A DNA stretch of 44,258 bases, taken from the NCBI GenBank assembly GCA_000310025.1, contig FN649749.1, forward strand, positions 3,172,187-3,216,444, read 5' to 3'. Within the stretch, counting starts at the first letter, position 1. Each line of letters begins with the position of its first letter. Under the pieces are notes generated by a model, which made no database searches, was not told the DNA's origin, and worked only from the letters and a program-made list of their open reading frames with translations. The translations under genes were made by a program, and so were the position numbers. The DNA comes from Ectocarpus siliculosus. Lineage: Eukaryota > Sar > Phaeophyceae > Ectocarpales > Ectocarpaceae. Positions 35,101 to 44,258 of this stretch are shown piece after piece.

Positions 35101-35822
35101 GAAAGTCACTAAGCAGAATATCACGATCGATCGATACGTGTGAGTGTCCCCTATGACGCGCGCTAATTTACGCGCATAAACACATGGGGAACGGAATTTG
35201 CTATGGGCGGTCCAGAGCACGATCAATATGTTTTGGTAACAACAGCAGTCCGCATGCACGGAGGAATACAACAAGCACGTGTTTTCTTCCCATGGTGTAT
35301 GCATAGTCTACCCAATTTCTAGCGATGTGTATCTACTGCTGTAGACTGCAAGCAGATTGTGCTGTCTACCAGGCATCAGCCGGGTCATTTGTAGTTAGGA
35401 AAGGATACCGACACGTGGGGGTGCACGGTGTTACTGATGTGTGATTCGGAACACATGATGTACAGGCGTTGCTTATGGAGAAGAGACGCACCGCTCAATG
35501 CGGCTACAAACCTAAGAATGCTTGCAAGTCTCGTGAGCATCCGGCACAGATTAGTGACTCGAAGAAGAATTCACTCTACTGCATCTACTATACAGCAGTA
35601 GCCTCTGCTGTGGCATCGTACCGTACCATGAATGTCTGCACTTGTTGTTTGTTCGCAGCGTACCTGGGAACCGTTAACACCGCCAGAGTCCTGGTTGCAT
35701 TCGTACTCCGATATAGCGGTCAGCAGCATGGCGACCCCTTCTCGAACACCATCCTCCCCTGACTGAATGCTGGCCTGCGCTGCGTCGAGCTTTGAGGCAG
35801 CCAGGAGTTGCTGTTGCAACAT
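23852..35822 (-). CDS. Gene B: J-domain protein with FN3, RanBP2-type zinc finger, SH3b-like and tandem WW domains
   Basis: Exons (minus): 35822-35664, 34658-34485, 33997-33924, 33417-33107, 32952-32821, 32601-32482, 32049-31912, 31630 to about 31406, about 31123-31041, about 30976-30941, about 30615-30447, 30194-30073, 29708-29534, 29374-29308, 28823-28663, 28177-28012, 27461-27370, 26937-26763, 26043-25800, 25528-25417, 25132-24963, 24645-24422 and 23980-23852. The product is about 1150 residues. The start is an ATG in frame with exon 2, just downstream of the B/C intergenic region. The stop is TAG at 23852-23854. J domains bind and stimulate Hsp70; WW domains bind proline motifs; RanBP2 fingers bind RNA or ubiquitin. 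So an Hsp70 co-chaperone tethered to a multi-protein complex is inferred. Junctions from exon 1 to 4 and from 30194 to the end fit in phase, except near 29300-28823, which needs a 17-nt exon (29201-29185). Exon 5 to 6 is out of phase, and exons between 31630 and 30447 are tentative. Confidence 0.8.
24422..25132 (-). other. Gene B: tandem WW domains
   Basis: The two exons join in phase. WW1 is [11 protein letters not shown] plus [18 protein letters not shown]2 is [20 protein letters not shown] then GDPQWERP. Each shows the two Trp, the YY(F/V)N core and the final Pro, and the first Trp of WW2 follows WW1 by only a few residues. Tandem WW pairs bind PPxY or proline-rich partners. An acidic, Gly-rich segment precedes them. 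Confidence 0.92.
24786..24873. repeat. AAC microsatellite in a gene B intron
   Basis: About 25 AAC/AAG-type triplets on the plus strand, in the intron between the two WW exons. Confidence 0.85.
25417..26937 (-). other. Gene B: SH3b-like domain with a long polar insertion
   Basis: Exon 26937-26763 ends in [20 protein letters not shown]. Exon 26043-25800 begins [20 protein letters not shown]. Together they match the SH3b pattern N-V-R-x2-P-x4-V-x-G-x3-G-x3-E-V-L-x3-W-x-K-V. A Ser- and Glu-rich insert of about 60 residues follows, then exon 25528-25417 gives [18 protein letters not shown], which would supply the last strands. Confidence 0.6.
26062..26211. repeat. GTT microsatellite in a gene B intron
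   Basis: About 150 bp of GTT triplets with GTA, GTC and GCT variants, just upstream (coding sense) of the exon at 26043. An open frame of about 70 Asn/Tyr/Asp codons runs through it into the exon but lies upstream of the acceptor CTCCAG, so it is treated as intron. Confidence 0.8.
30073..30194 (-). other. Gene B: RanBP2-type zinc finger
   Basis: The exon encodes [20 protein letters not shown] followed by VC. The spacing W-x-C-x2-C-x3-N-x6-C-x2-C is the RanBP2/RBZ ribbon that holds one zinc through four cysteines. It lies between two in-phase junctions. Confidence 0.85.
31406..32049 (-). other. Gene B: fibronectin type III domain
   Basis: The first half (32049-31912) reads [20 protein letters not shown] and then [15 protein letters not shown]. 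The second half (31630 onward) reads [20 protein letters not shown] followed by a VMVVTLPS strand. The Trp of strand B, the L-x-P-x-T-x-Y-x-F-x-V-x-A motif and the following Gly are those of FN3. The halves join in phase 0 between GTGCGT and an AG at 31631-31632. The 3' end of the second exon is unclear: the frame stops at 31325, and a GC-type donor at 31405 (AAG then GCGAGA) is the best exit that stays in phase. Confidence 0.8.
33924..34658 (-). other. Gene B exons 2-3: J domain
   Basis: Exon 2 encodes [20 protein letters not shown] then [14 protein letters not shown], including the HPD tripeptide (about residues 93-95) that activates Hsp70 ATPase. Exon 3, joined in phase 0, gives [20 protein letters not shown], the usual D-x-L-x-D-x3-R-x2-YD end of helix III/IV. 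All four helices can be placed. The codon at 34658 is GTG directly after an acceptor AG, so this is not the start of the protein. Confidence 0.92.
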
Positions 35823-36294
35823 GTTCGCACAACAGATCGCGGTATGCAACACAAGACGCGTAGGAAAGCCAACTTGGTCACAGCGTATGCACAACCGCAA
35901 ACCTGCAAATAGTTTATTGCTCAAAATTCGCAACAGATTTCTCTCGCGCACGAACCTCTCGCGAAGAGTTGATTAACCTTTGGAGCGGATGTTACTGTTC
36001 GACAAACAAAACGCAACAAAACATATGGACGACCGTTTCGCCCACGAAACGCCTCAGGAACCAAACTCCATGCGGCCCAATACCTCTTCCTTCCGTCCGG
36101 CATCCGGCGCAAGGAATGCGCACAACAAGAGAGGCTGCTGCCTCCTCTCTCTAGTTCAGCTGAGTGTGCATAAACCTGTGGGAGACATCGGCTCTGAACC
36201 CGACGACTTTCAGGGCGGTCATCGCTCCGAGAGAAGCGGATAAGCGACCTCGGACAAAAGGCGGCGGAACAACCGGGCTATCCGGCCGTTCAAG
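35823..36294. promoter_or_regulatory. Shared upstream region of genes B and C
   Basis: Only 472 bp separate the proposed start codons of two divergent genes. No TATA box stands out. If gene B has an additional upstream exon (a minus-strand ATG near 36100 opens a 60-codon frame), the shared region would be shorter. Confidence 0.5.
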
Positions 36295-39200
36295 ATGGGC
36301 ACGCAGACCCCCAAGCGGCGGCCGGTCGGTGTCTCGGCGTTCCTTACGCCGTCCCTTGTTCTTGCCGCGACCGTAGCCACGGCGCTTAGGCAGCTGGGGG
36401 TGCCGGTTGGAGGGCTGTCGTTCGCGGTTTGGCTGTACCTCGTGCTTGACCTCCTGGCGTTTAGGTAAGAAGAGAGGACAGGGAGACTGACTCTACGTGT
36501 GCACACCGACAGCCAATGTGTCATTATTTTGACCAATCCTACGACCATTCTTGTGTCGTAATCAGCTAGCGATAGGCATGCGGTGGCTATTGATGATACG
36601 TGACAGAAGCACCACGACTCTAGGAAAGCGAGATAGTAGACATGTTGTTGTGGCGTAAGCGTATGATGACGTGACAGAAGCACTATTTACTGCTGTACAC
36701 CCGACACCCCTCGGAATATCTTTACAGCAGACAACCAAGCTGCATTTCCCCGCATGCGATACAACTGTGTCTGCCTTATCAATAGTGGCGTGTGCAACCA
36801 ATCTACTTCAATGTGATGTGCTGTTCGAAGCTGAGACGTGGCCGCACGATACTTCGCATACACTTGAGCCCACACGTCCCCAAATCTTGACATGGAATGT
36901 CGCGGACCCCTCAACCAGCAGTTGCAACGACGTCTTCTGTTTGTGGCGATTGATGGGAGGTCATGGGGAGGCCCGAGCTGACTTGACCAAAACTGTCCCC
37001 TGACACTTTGCAACCAGGGGCAGTTGTACTTGATTTGACAGCCCATATTCCTCGTGCGAAACGGCGGTTTACGCATAGGTCCCAGTGAGCCAAGTTTTAA
37101 GTTTTTGTGCTTGCCACCACACGCACAATTCGCAATCCAACAAGCGAGAACGACCGACAACCTACTCTCGAACTGTAGTCACTTCATATGTACGGGATTC
37201 AAGGAGTACATGGGAGTCCGATGCTCTGCCTTTGTCAATCATCTGCCCGGGAGAGGCTTGTGTTCCAAAGTGTTGTTTTACCTTGTATCCCCTGACCTTC
37301 AAATCGGACGGGGTTACAACACTTGGTTGGGTGAGATCCCCGCTGTGAAGGCTAGCTATTGTAGTATTTGGTGCACCACGCACGCATCCAGAGGCCGACT
37401 TTGAGGGTTAGTCAGCTGCAGGGTAGGAACACTTTGCAATCAATACCGAGCATCAGTGGTGATACCAGTTTGTTTTTTGAGCTGACTGTCGGGACTGGAC
37501 CATGCTGCCCCCCCTGTCCGGCGCTGACTAGAAAAAAAAAATCGTTGTCGTACCGCTACTATTGGCTGGCATCGGTCGCCGTTGAGGCAAGAGCAGCGCA
37601 GTCCATGATGCCACACAAACAGCAAGCTTGGAGGAGCCTCGTTTCCGAACATATTGCCAAAACTTTAATGAATTTCCACACGACGGTGGATGCACAGGTT
37701 TAGACGCGCCCAGCCCGGGCTGGAACGGCCCCAGCAATCCTCCTCGAACACCACGGTGGCGGCAACTCAGGCCTCCGCGAGCGCTGACGGGGGTACCAAG
37801 AAAACGCAGTCTCAGGAAGCGAGCGGCGGTGCTTCGGCGGCTGAGCGTAGCGGGCGGCAAGCGGTGTCGGGGCCTCCGGCGAAGCCGGCGACCACAACAA
37901 CGTCTGCCGTAGCTGCGCAGACTGCGGGGCTCAGGTGATGCCCCCGTGCTCGTGCCGAAGAGGTTCACCTTGATATGTTTTCCCAAGAGGTTCACCTTTT
38001 GTCATCCTTCCGAAGTGGTCCACGTTGAAAGTAATTGGCGACAGTTTCTAGCATTTCCGATTTTCTTCGAAGCCGCTTCCTGGCAAAGGTGGTCCACCAC
38101 AAACTCGGCAAGCTCTCTTCTGAATGAACCGGGTCAGGCCTCTCTGGGAAGTATTCTACATGATTCTTCAATTTCAACCGGTTTTCAGTGTTAAGTCGTA
38201 AATAGTCATGAAGGGTAGGCACTAGATGAGACAAGGTCTCAATGGAACCGTCCAGAACCTGGTGTGGGTTTCCGATGATTTTTTTCCGTATCACCGGCAA
38301 TATTCGTCGAGTAGGCACGTAGGCATCTCTATCGGAGGACCGGTGAGAAGTAGTACAATAGCAATATTCGCGAAAATATGTATATGGTGCGAGTGGCATG
38401 CGTATGGTGCAGTCGTTACCCTTCCTCAATGAGGTATTTGAGCGCGGTGCTTCTCTTGCACTCCTTTTCAATTATTTGGTTCGAAAAAACAAAGACTTTC
38501 CATGCTGGGCGAAGACATCTACGTCAACGCCGAGTCGCCCTTCGAGTTCGAGAACGATTTCTTCAAGGGCAGGATGCTCTTCCTCGTCAAGTGCAACCCC
38601 CCGGACCCCAAGTGGGCCGCTCATTTCGAGGGCAGCAACAGCAACAGGGCTTTCGAGATGCAGATACAGGGGAAGCTCAAGCTGCTGCCCAAGGGCGAGG
38701 TGGGTACATAGGTCGCGAGTGAACTCGATATTGGTTGTTTCTGGTCCCATCCGACCTTAAGGTTAGAAAAATATCAAACACAAGCAAACATTCCTAGGGA
38801 ATCCAACGTCCCTTCCCTGTAGAACTGTATTCACGAACAAGTCCTTTTAGCGCAATATAAACCACGAAATGCGAAAAAAAAAATGAAGAAAAACGATTTC
38901 GCTGGGATTCGAACTCCTGATTTAGCGGCCAGAAGTTGACGAAACCGTCAGCCTATTCACCTGAGCGAGCCCTACATCATACAACCTGTCTAGCAAAATG
39001 GGATGTCGACGCAGCAACAGAAGCGCCGCGTCTGTTGTGTTCGGGCAGGTTTACATGGGAGGCGAGCTGGACGAGCGGCCGAAGCAGGGGCTGGTCACCC
39101 AAACCGTCTCCAAGATCGTCATGAGCTTCGCCAAGCAGGTGGGTGTATTATACAGCAGTATCGTTGTCGGAAAGCCATACAGGGGGGGGAGCGTACCCAT

Positions 39201-42200
39201 GTTTTTCATGACTTAGTTGTTAGACCATTGGCCATACAGGGAGCGGGGTATAAGGCCGTTTACTGCTTTCGAACCGTGTATTGTTGGTATTTGGGCTCGA
39301 AAGGGTAGGCTGTCCTCACCGGTAAATGTGTCAGTAACGGGGCTGGGAATGTGTCCCCGGTGTATGCCACCGTCTTGGCAAGGCTACCTCCTTCTCCTGG
39401 TAGGTGGAATGGCCGGAATGATCCGGATCAAAAAACCATGGTAGCTACCGTCTCGCGACAGGCAACAAAGAACACGGTTGACACGGTTTTGTACCTGGAA
39501 CCGCTGCCGAGGTGTACTAGTGTGGAGCTCGTAACGCCGAGGCCTTGGCACCCATTATTTACTAAGCTGCATAGCTACCGTCTCGCGACAATGGCAACGA
39601 AAACCACGGTTGACACGGTTTTGTACCTGGAACCGCTGCCGAGGTGTACTAGTGTAGAGCTCGTAACGCCGAGGCCTTGGCACCGATTATTACTAACCTT
39701 CATGTATGTAATCGAGGGTTCCCTTGGCTCCCATCTGCGGCACAGATGGTGAAGAGCCTTCACTACAGCTTCGGGGAGAGGCGTCCCCCGTCAGACCCCC
39801 TCGATGTCGAGAATCCGCACGTGACCTTCCCTCTGTACAGGGTAATGGACTGGTTCGTGGTGACAGCAGAAGGTATGTATTTTCTAGCAGGAAACTGGAT
39901 GCTTCGGCCGCCCAGCCCCATGTCTTTTCTTCGCGATGAATAGGAGCTACCTGCTTGTGATATGGTTTGGGGACGTTTGCTCGCGGTGGACAGAGAGAGA
40001 GAGCCCAGGGAAAACCCTAAGAGTAGCGGACTGAATGTTTGCCTCGCCAGGGAAGCACGAAGCTGTATACGTGGGTCCTCTCCGAAGTATGCCGGTTCCC
40101 TATGGCAGTGGAGAGAGGAGTACCATAGCGGCAGGATAGGTGGTCATGGGCGGGGTCGCTAGCAAAATTGTCAGTGTGAGTACTAGACGAGGCATGTGTG
40201 ATCGAAGAGGTTCGGTTTGGTGCTTGGTGGTACTACTAGTGTTCTGGCGGCAGGACATTTTCTTCTTTTCTTTGTTCCTTTGGAGGCGGAGGTAGCCGGG
40301 GCGAAGACGGGCCCCTATTTAAGTATGTCCTTCTTGTGTTCCGTTTCCCCCGAGCGAGTTCCTCCCGCATTGCACTCTTCAGGCTCCCTGCACGATTTCC
40401 CCGCTCCGGCTCCGCATGATGTGACACCCCAGTTGTATTTTCATCGTCTAGGTTGACTTGTTTCCTGTTTTCGTTCGGGTTTCTGCTGTTTTCCTGTTTC
40501 TGTTCTGTTCTTCTGTTGATGTCATTTTTTCTTTCTCTTGTGTGTGTGTGTGTCTTTTTCTGTCTAGACGAGAAGCCCCCAACCCTAGGCGGTGCCTTGA
40601 CGGAGTCGGCTGAGGAGAGGGCCGCAAGGAGAGGGGGGAAGAGCCCCGACATCGTCTGGAGCACCGACGTCACCTACACCATGGCCTTCCAGAGGTGCGG
40701 GCAAACCCAGTCGGCGAAACAGTAAACGCTTGTACCGTAGGCTCATCAGGATTTGTGCCCGGTGTTTGGTTCATCTCGGCCCCCGTTCGGATCGTGGTGA
40801 CTAGTGTCTCTGGTTGCATGTATGGACCTGACACCGAGGCATTCCCGGGGGCTGGTTGCTGAGTGCTTCCTTAGCTGCTCGCCCGGGGGGTGGGGTGGGG
40901 GGCAGCAGAATTCCTCGGCGATGCTCTCCATCACTTGAAGAGGGCAAAAAGAAGAGCCATAGCGTTTTGGAAGTTGTAGTATATATTTGTTTTAAGATCT
41001 CTTCGCTCAAGCCGTGTGGAAAACCGGGCGGCAAGCCTCGTTATCCCTCTGCGCTCGGGGACAAACTCGTTCCACATTCTGGTCGGACTGTGTTGTAGGT
41101 ATTGTCGTACCTTCCCGTTGCCTTTGTCGGAGTTCTATTTGGCTACGGCCCCGTACCTGTCCATGAGAAAAAGCGGTTTGAGGCGAGGAGGAGGCGTTGT
41201 TGCTTTGTTCTTACTTGAATGAAACAAGTTTTTGTCTTCCACAGAATTGAGTCCGGGATACTGTAGTCATTGAATTTCTACTGGCTCTTCCGAACTGAAT
41301 TGTCGTCCCGGGGAATTTTCGAATTTTCGGGAGATAGAAACGAATTCGATGTGAATGCTGTACCACGAAGTCCTTCGCGTTTCGGTACACTTCTGGTGGA
41401 TCTAGAGGCCACGGTACGGTTTTTCACGGTACGGTTTTTCGGGGTGCGTGCTTGGCGGGATGAGCTTGCCACGTTCGCGGTTCTACGACTTAACGCAAGA
41501 CAACAGCAACATCTTCTCTGCAATCGGTTCCTTCGTAACTACTATGATCTCTCTTGGAGGAGAACTTGACACACCGCGGCCCTCCTATCTGCCGTCCCCC
41601 GTGTTTTTCTCTGCACCGTCTTGGTGGTGCAGCGGCATCGTAAACTTTCAGGACTGGGCGGTGACGGACGTCCCCGGCCAGGGTAACCTGGACCTCAACA
41701 CGTTCCTGTGCAAGCAGCCGGTTAGCGTAGTGGTGTACGACTTCACGGCGGCAAACCCGTCCGCAGCGACGCACAAGGCCAGGTGCGTCATGCTGCCGCT
41801 GCTGGCTGGTGATGGTGATGGTGGTGGTGATGGTGCACGACTGTTAATTTAGTCGTGACAATGTGTTCGTAACTTTACGTTGCTCTTTATTGACACAGGC
41901 TACCTATCATGCACAATTTCACGGCAAAAAACTCGTTCTGCCCATGGGTACGGTCTCGAAGGCTACTTACTCCTTTCCTTTTTTGTTTCTTCCGCCCTCA
42001 CTTGCCCCCCTTGCCTTTCCACGCCGCCCCCCTGTCTCAGAGACAAGTCGTACATGTTCAGATGCACGATATCAAACGATTCCCCAGGGCAGGTCGCCCG
42101 CCCGGCCTTGGCGGCGGTAGCGGCACAAGGGCCCGCAGCATCTCCAGCGGCTGCGGCAGGCGGGGTGGGCACAGAGAAGAAACAGGACGGTGGCAGGGTT

Positions 42201-43944
42201 AAGGAATCGGAAGATGGTGTGGGGTTATCTGGGTCCTCCGGGGACACGGGGGCGAGCGAGGTCACGATGGCCGGGATATTCGGTAGGTCTCTTCTTGGGG
42301 TGGAACGTGTGAGACGTGTCAGGTCGCGGAGTTTGTGTGTGTACTGCTGCAGCATGAGTGTCTTCTGTGTGCGTATGGAGTGCCATGTGTTGACGAAGAG
42401 ACGCTCGTCTTCAAGTAGGTATGGTCGTGTCCAAAAATGTTGACGTAGGTATGTTCGTGTGCAAAGCTATGCAGATATTTTGTGGTATTGTAGAAGGGAT
42501 CCCCTCCGGAGTGGGCTCATGAGAGCACAGGGTGATGCGAGATGAAAATGTAAGCACAGCAGGACCGGCTCACAGCTGGCTGCCAGCCGGCTGTGACGTT
42601 TCTCAAGCTCGAGTAGCTCACAAAGCAGACATGCTTTGACTCGAAGAACCCAGTGAGCCTCACGAAGCCGAAAAGAAAAAATGCTAAATTGCAATTCTGT
42701 TTACAGTCGTTAGATGTACCTACAACGGGGTGATGCAAGGAATGTTGCTTGGGTGTCCTTGCTCCGGGGTCTCGGGTAACGCACAGCCATCTGTCCTCAG
42801 TTCACTATCGTCACACGTCCTCCTCAATTGACATTGCCAACCCACAACAGACCGAGAGCCGTTTCGCTTATTCTACGTACTACCGTCACGTACCTCTCGG
42901 TACGGCAGAGGGCGGCGAGGTTGTGATTTTGTTGTCGAGGACTGTTGGTTTCTGAGCCCAAGCACAGAGTCAACACAACACACATTGACACACGACTTTT
43001 CTTGCCGCTGAGCCGCGGAGAGCCACAAATCACGAAGCCATCTGCCCGCTGGGGTTGAGCGATGGGTCACTCCACAAGGAAGACTTCCTGTATGTGCTTG
43101 GCGTCTGCTGCACAGGAATTGTTGCTAGCAGCTCTGTCACGAAGCTCGTTTGTGGTACTGGTCAACTGTTCTCCTCGACGTGTGTGTGATGTTGCATGCC
43201 TCTATAATTACACGCACAAAATAAAAAGTGCTTCCTTGGTGCCGACGCGGTTGGCTGTCTCCACAGGTGGGGTTGCTCGTGGTGCTGCACGCATGCAAAG
43301 AAAGAGAAAAGCCGATGTGCGGGCGTGACATGCAATTGACAACTTTTCTTGAAGTGCGGTTTTGTGTTGGGCGGTGGCTGAAATGGCGAAAAGACTGATG
43401 GACAACAGATGTGAAGAGTTTTCGAACAGCCTTCACAGCGACCAGCATAGCGTTCGACACGTTTCCTTGTACTTACGTGCAAGTATATGCAATTTTTGTG
43501 TATATGGGCGCAAGCCGCAGGTGTTCATTCTAATCATTGATGCACCATTGTAGGCATGATATCTAGCTGTTCTCTGTTTGCCGTCATCCCGCTCGTTCTG
43601 GAAGTCAACTGTTTAGCTTCTGTTTTCATGTCCGGGCGCACCCCCACTACTCGATTTTGCTGTTTTGTTTTTCGGGCCCAATCCTTTCTCACGATAGTTT
43701 ATCGAATGTCCTTCCTTCGCCGCCCGTCCCTGAGCAAGCAGACCCTTCGGACGAACACCCTGAGCAAGACAAGGATAAGGAACGAGGGGGGAGGGCGTCA
43801 TCGACGGCGACGAGCGGGCTCCCGCGCTTCGACAGCACGGGATATCTCTCGGGGGCGATCTCGGCCGGAGGGCTGTCGTCGGTGTCGCAGCTGGCGGCGC
43901 ACAAGTCTTACTACGTCCCGGCGGTTGCCGCCCCGGACGAAAAG
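36295..43944 (+). CDS. Gene C: membrane-anchored DUF1769-like protein, 3' end beyond the window
   Basis: Exons are 36295-36464, 37698-37934, 38495-38699, 39049-39138, 39746-39872, 40568-40694, 41633-41782, 41899-41947, 42043-42282 and 43698-43944. The first seven join in phase. Exon 1 encodes two hydrophobic segments (about residues 13-30 and 38-56), exon 2 a Ser/Ala/Thr-rich linker, and exons 3-7 the DUF1769-like domain. Domain marks include FENDFFKGRMLFLV, AFEMQIQGKLKLLPKGE, VYMGGELDERPKQG, LHYSFGERR, HVTFPLYRVMDWFVVTAEG and NFQDWAVTDVPGQGNLDLNT. This family, known mainly from fungi, has no assigned activity. Exons 8-9 give a short strand, DKSYMFRCTISNDSPGQ and a polar tail. The exon 7 to 8 and 9 to 10 junctions do not fit phase, so a donor is misplaced or a small exon is missing. 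The gene runs into the damaged window end. Confidence 0.8.
38884..38975 (-). other. tRNA-like sequence (degenerate) in gene C intron 3
   Basis: On the minus strand, GCTCAGGTGAATAGGC resembles a tRNA D arm/A box, and GGAGTTCGAATCCC contains a perfect B-box core (GTTCGAATCC). The stretch between can form only imperfect arms and the acceptor ends do not pair well. It may be a tRNA pseudogene or the head of a tRNA-derived SINE, not a working tRNA. Confidence 0.35.
39182..39245 (+). repeat. Dispersed repeat fragment in gene C intron 4
   Basis: A G run leads into GCGTACCCATG, GACTTAGTTGTTAGACCATT and GGCC. It matches the 5' block of the family seen at 9676-10002 and then diverges. Confidence 0.5.
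39440..39695 (+). repeat. Tandem duplication of a roughly 134-bp unit
   Basis: Two adjacent copies share TAGCTACCGTCTCGCGACA, GGTTGACACGGTTTTGTACC, TGGAACCGCTGCCGAGGTGT and AACGCCGAGGCCTTGGCACC with few differences. It lies in gene C intron 4, ending about 50 bp before the next exon. Confidence 0.85.
42283..43697 (+). other. Gene C intron region, possibly hiding a small exon
   Basis: No exon is supported on either strand. The phase mismatch between the exons at 42282 and 43698 suggests that one short exon lies here. Open frames in the stretch are short and AT-ended. Confidence 0.4.
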
Positions 43945-43984
43945 GTCAGAACGGAGGGAGGGAGAGAGAGACACAGAGAAAGAG

Positions 43985-43987
43985 AGA

Positions 43988-44021
<34 letters not shown>

Positions 44022-44258
44022 AAAAAAAAAAAAAGGCGGAGCCTGGGGGGGGGGGGGAAAAAAAAAAGGGGGCCCAGGGGCCCCCCCAACCAAAAGGGCC
44101 AAAAGGGGAGAGAAAGGGGGGAGGGGGGACCCCCGAGCCGGGACCGGGAGACCGAAGGGAGGGGGGGGGGGGGGCCCCCGGGAAAAACCCCCCAGAGGGG
44201 GGAAATTCCCCCCCCCCCACCCCCCAGGGGGGGTTTGGGGGGGTTTCCCCGGGAGGAA
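43985..44258. other. Homopolymer-rich terminal sequence, probable assembly or read-end artefact
   Basis: From about 43985 the sequence collapses into long G runs broken by A and C runs, with almost no T. No gene or normal repeat looks like this. It is most easily explained as low-quality base calls at the end of a contig following a GA repeat (43965-43990). Confidence 0.75.

Noticed and set aside
1-44258. Integrated phaeovirus genes, CRISPR arrays, rRNA genes
   Set aside because: None of the readable proteins looks viral, no spacer-like repeat array exists (the tandem repeats have no unique spacers), and no rRNA-like sequence was recognised.

Overview
The window reads as nuclear DNA of an intron-rich, GC-rich eukaryote. 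Exons average 100-200 bp, introns are several hundred bp with GT/AG borders, trinucleotide microsatellites are everywhere, and codons prefer G or C in the third position. Genes lie close together on alternating strands. This pattern, with the style of the proteins, best fits a brown alga of the Ectocarpus type. That is an inference, not a database result. No bacterial operon, CRISPR array, rRNA or viral gene was seen.

Four multi-exon genes account for most of the window. Gene A (minus strand, 15413 down to 1270) encodes a huge, mostly disordered protein. Its first 3.6 kb exon carries poly-Gln and poly-Ser tracts and six spaced copies of the heptapeptide RYDVSSS, each running into acidic or serine-rich sequence. 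Its later exons join into a double-stranded-RNA-binding domain (dsRBD) and probably a second, interrupted one. Gene PIGC (plus, 15802-21392) encodes the PIG-C/GPI2 subunit of the first GPI-anchor enzyme. Gene B (minus, 35822 down to 23852, about 23 exons) encodes a J-domain protein that also carries fibronectin type III, RanBP2-type zinc finger, SH3b-like and tandem WW domains. Gene C (plus, 36295 to beyond 43944, cut by the window end) encodes two N-terminal membrane helices, a linker and a DUF1769-like domain.

The genes form two divergent pairs with short shared upstream regions (A/PIGC 388 bp; B/C 472 bp) and one convergent pair (PIGC/B, 2.46 kb apart). I built the exon chains by reading splice borders and requiring codon phase to match across each junction. 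Most junctions match. Those that do not are named in the entries.

Between exons the sequence is rich in repeats. There is a short dispersed family whose full copies sit in inverted orientation at 19-350 and 9676-10002, with diverged relatives in other introns. A minisatellite has duplicated both splice-site regions of gene A exon 8. Several introns hold small tandem duplications. The last 270 bases are homopolymer-rich and look like a degraded contig end. A and PIGC may share regulation through their common upstream region, and B and C likewise, but nothing in the sequence says that the four products act in one pathway.
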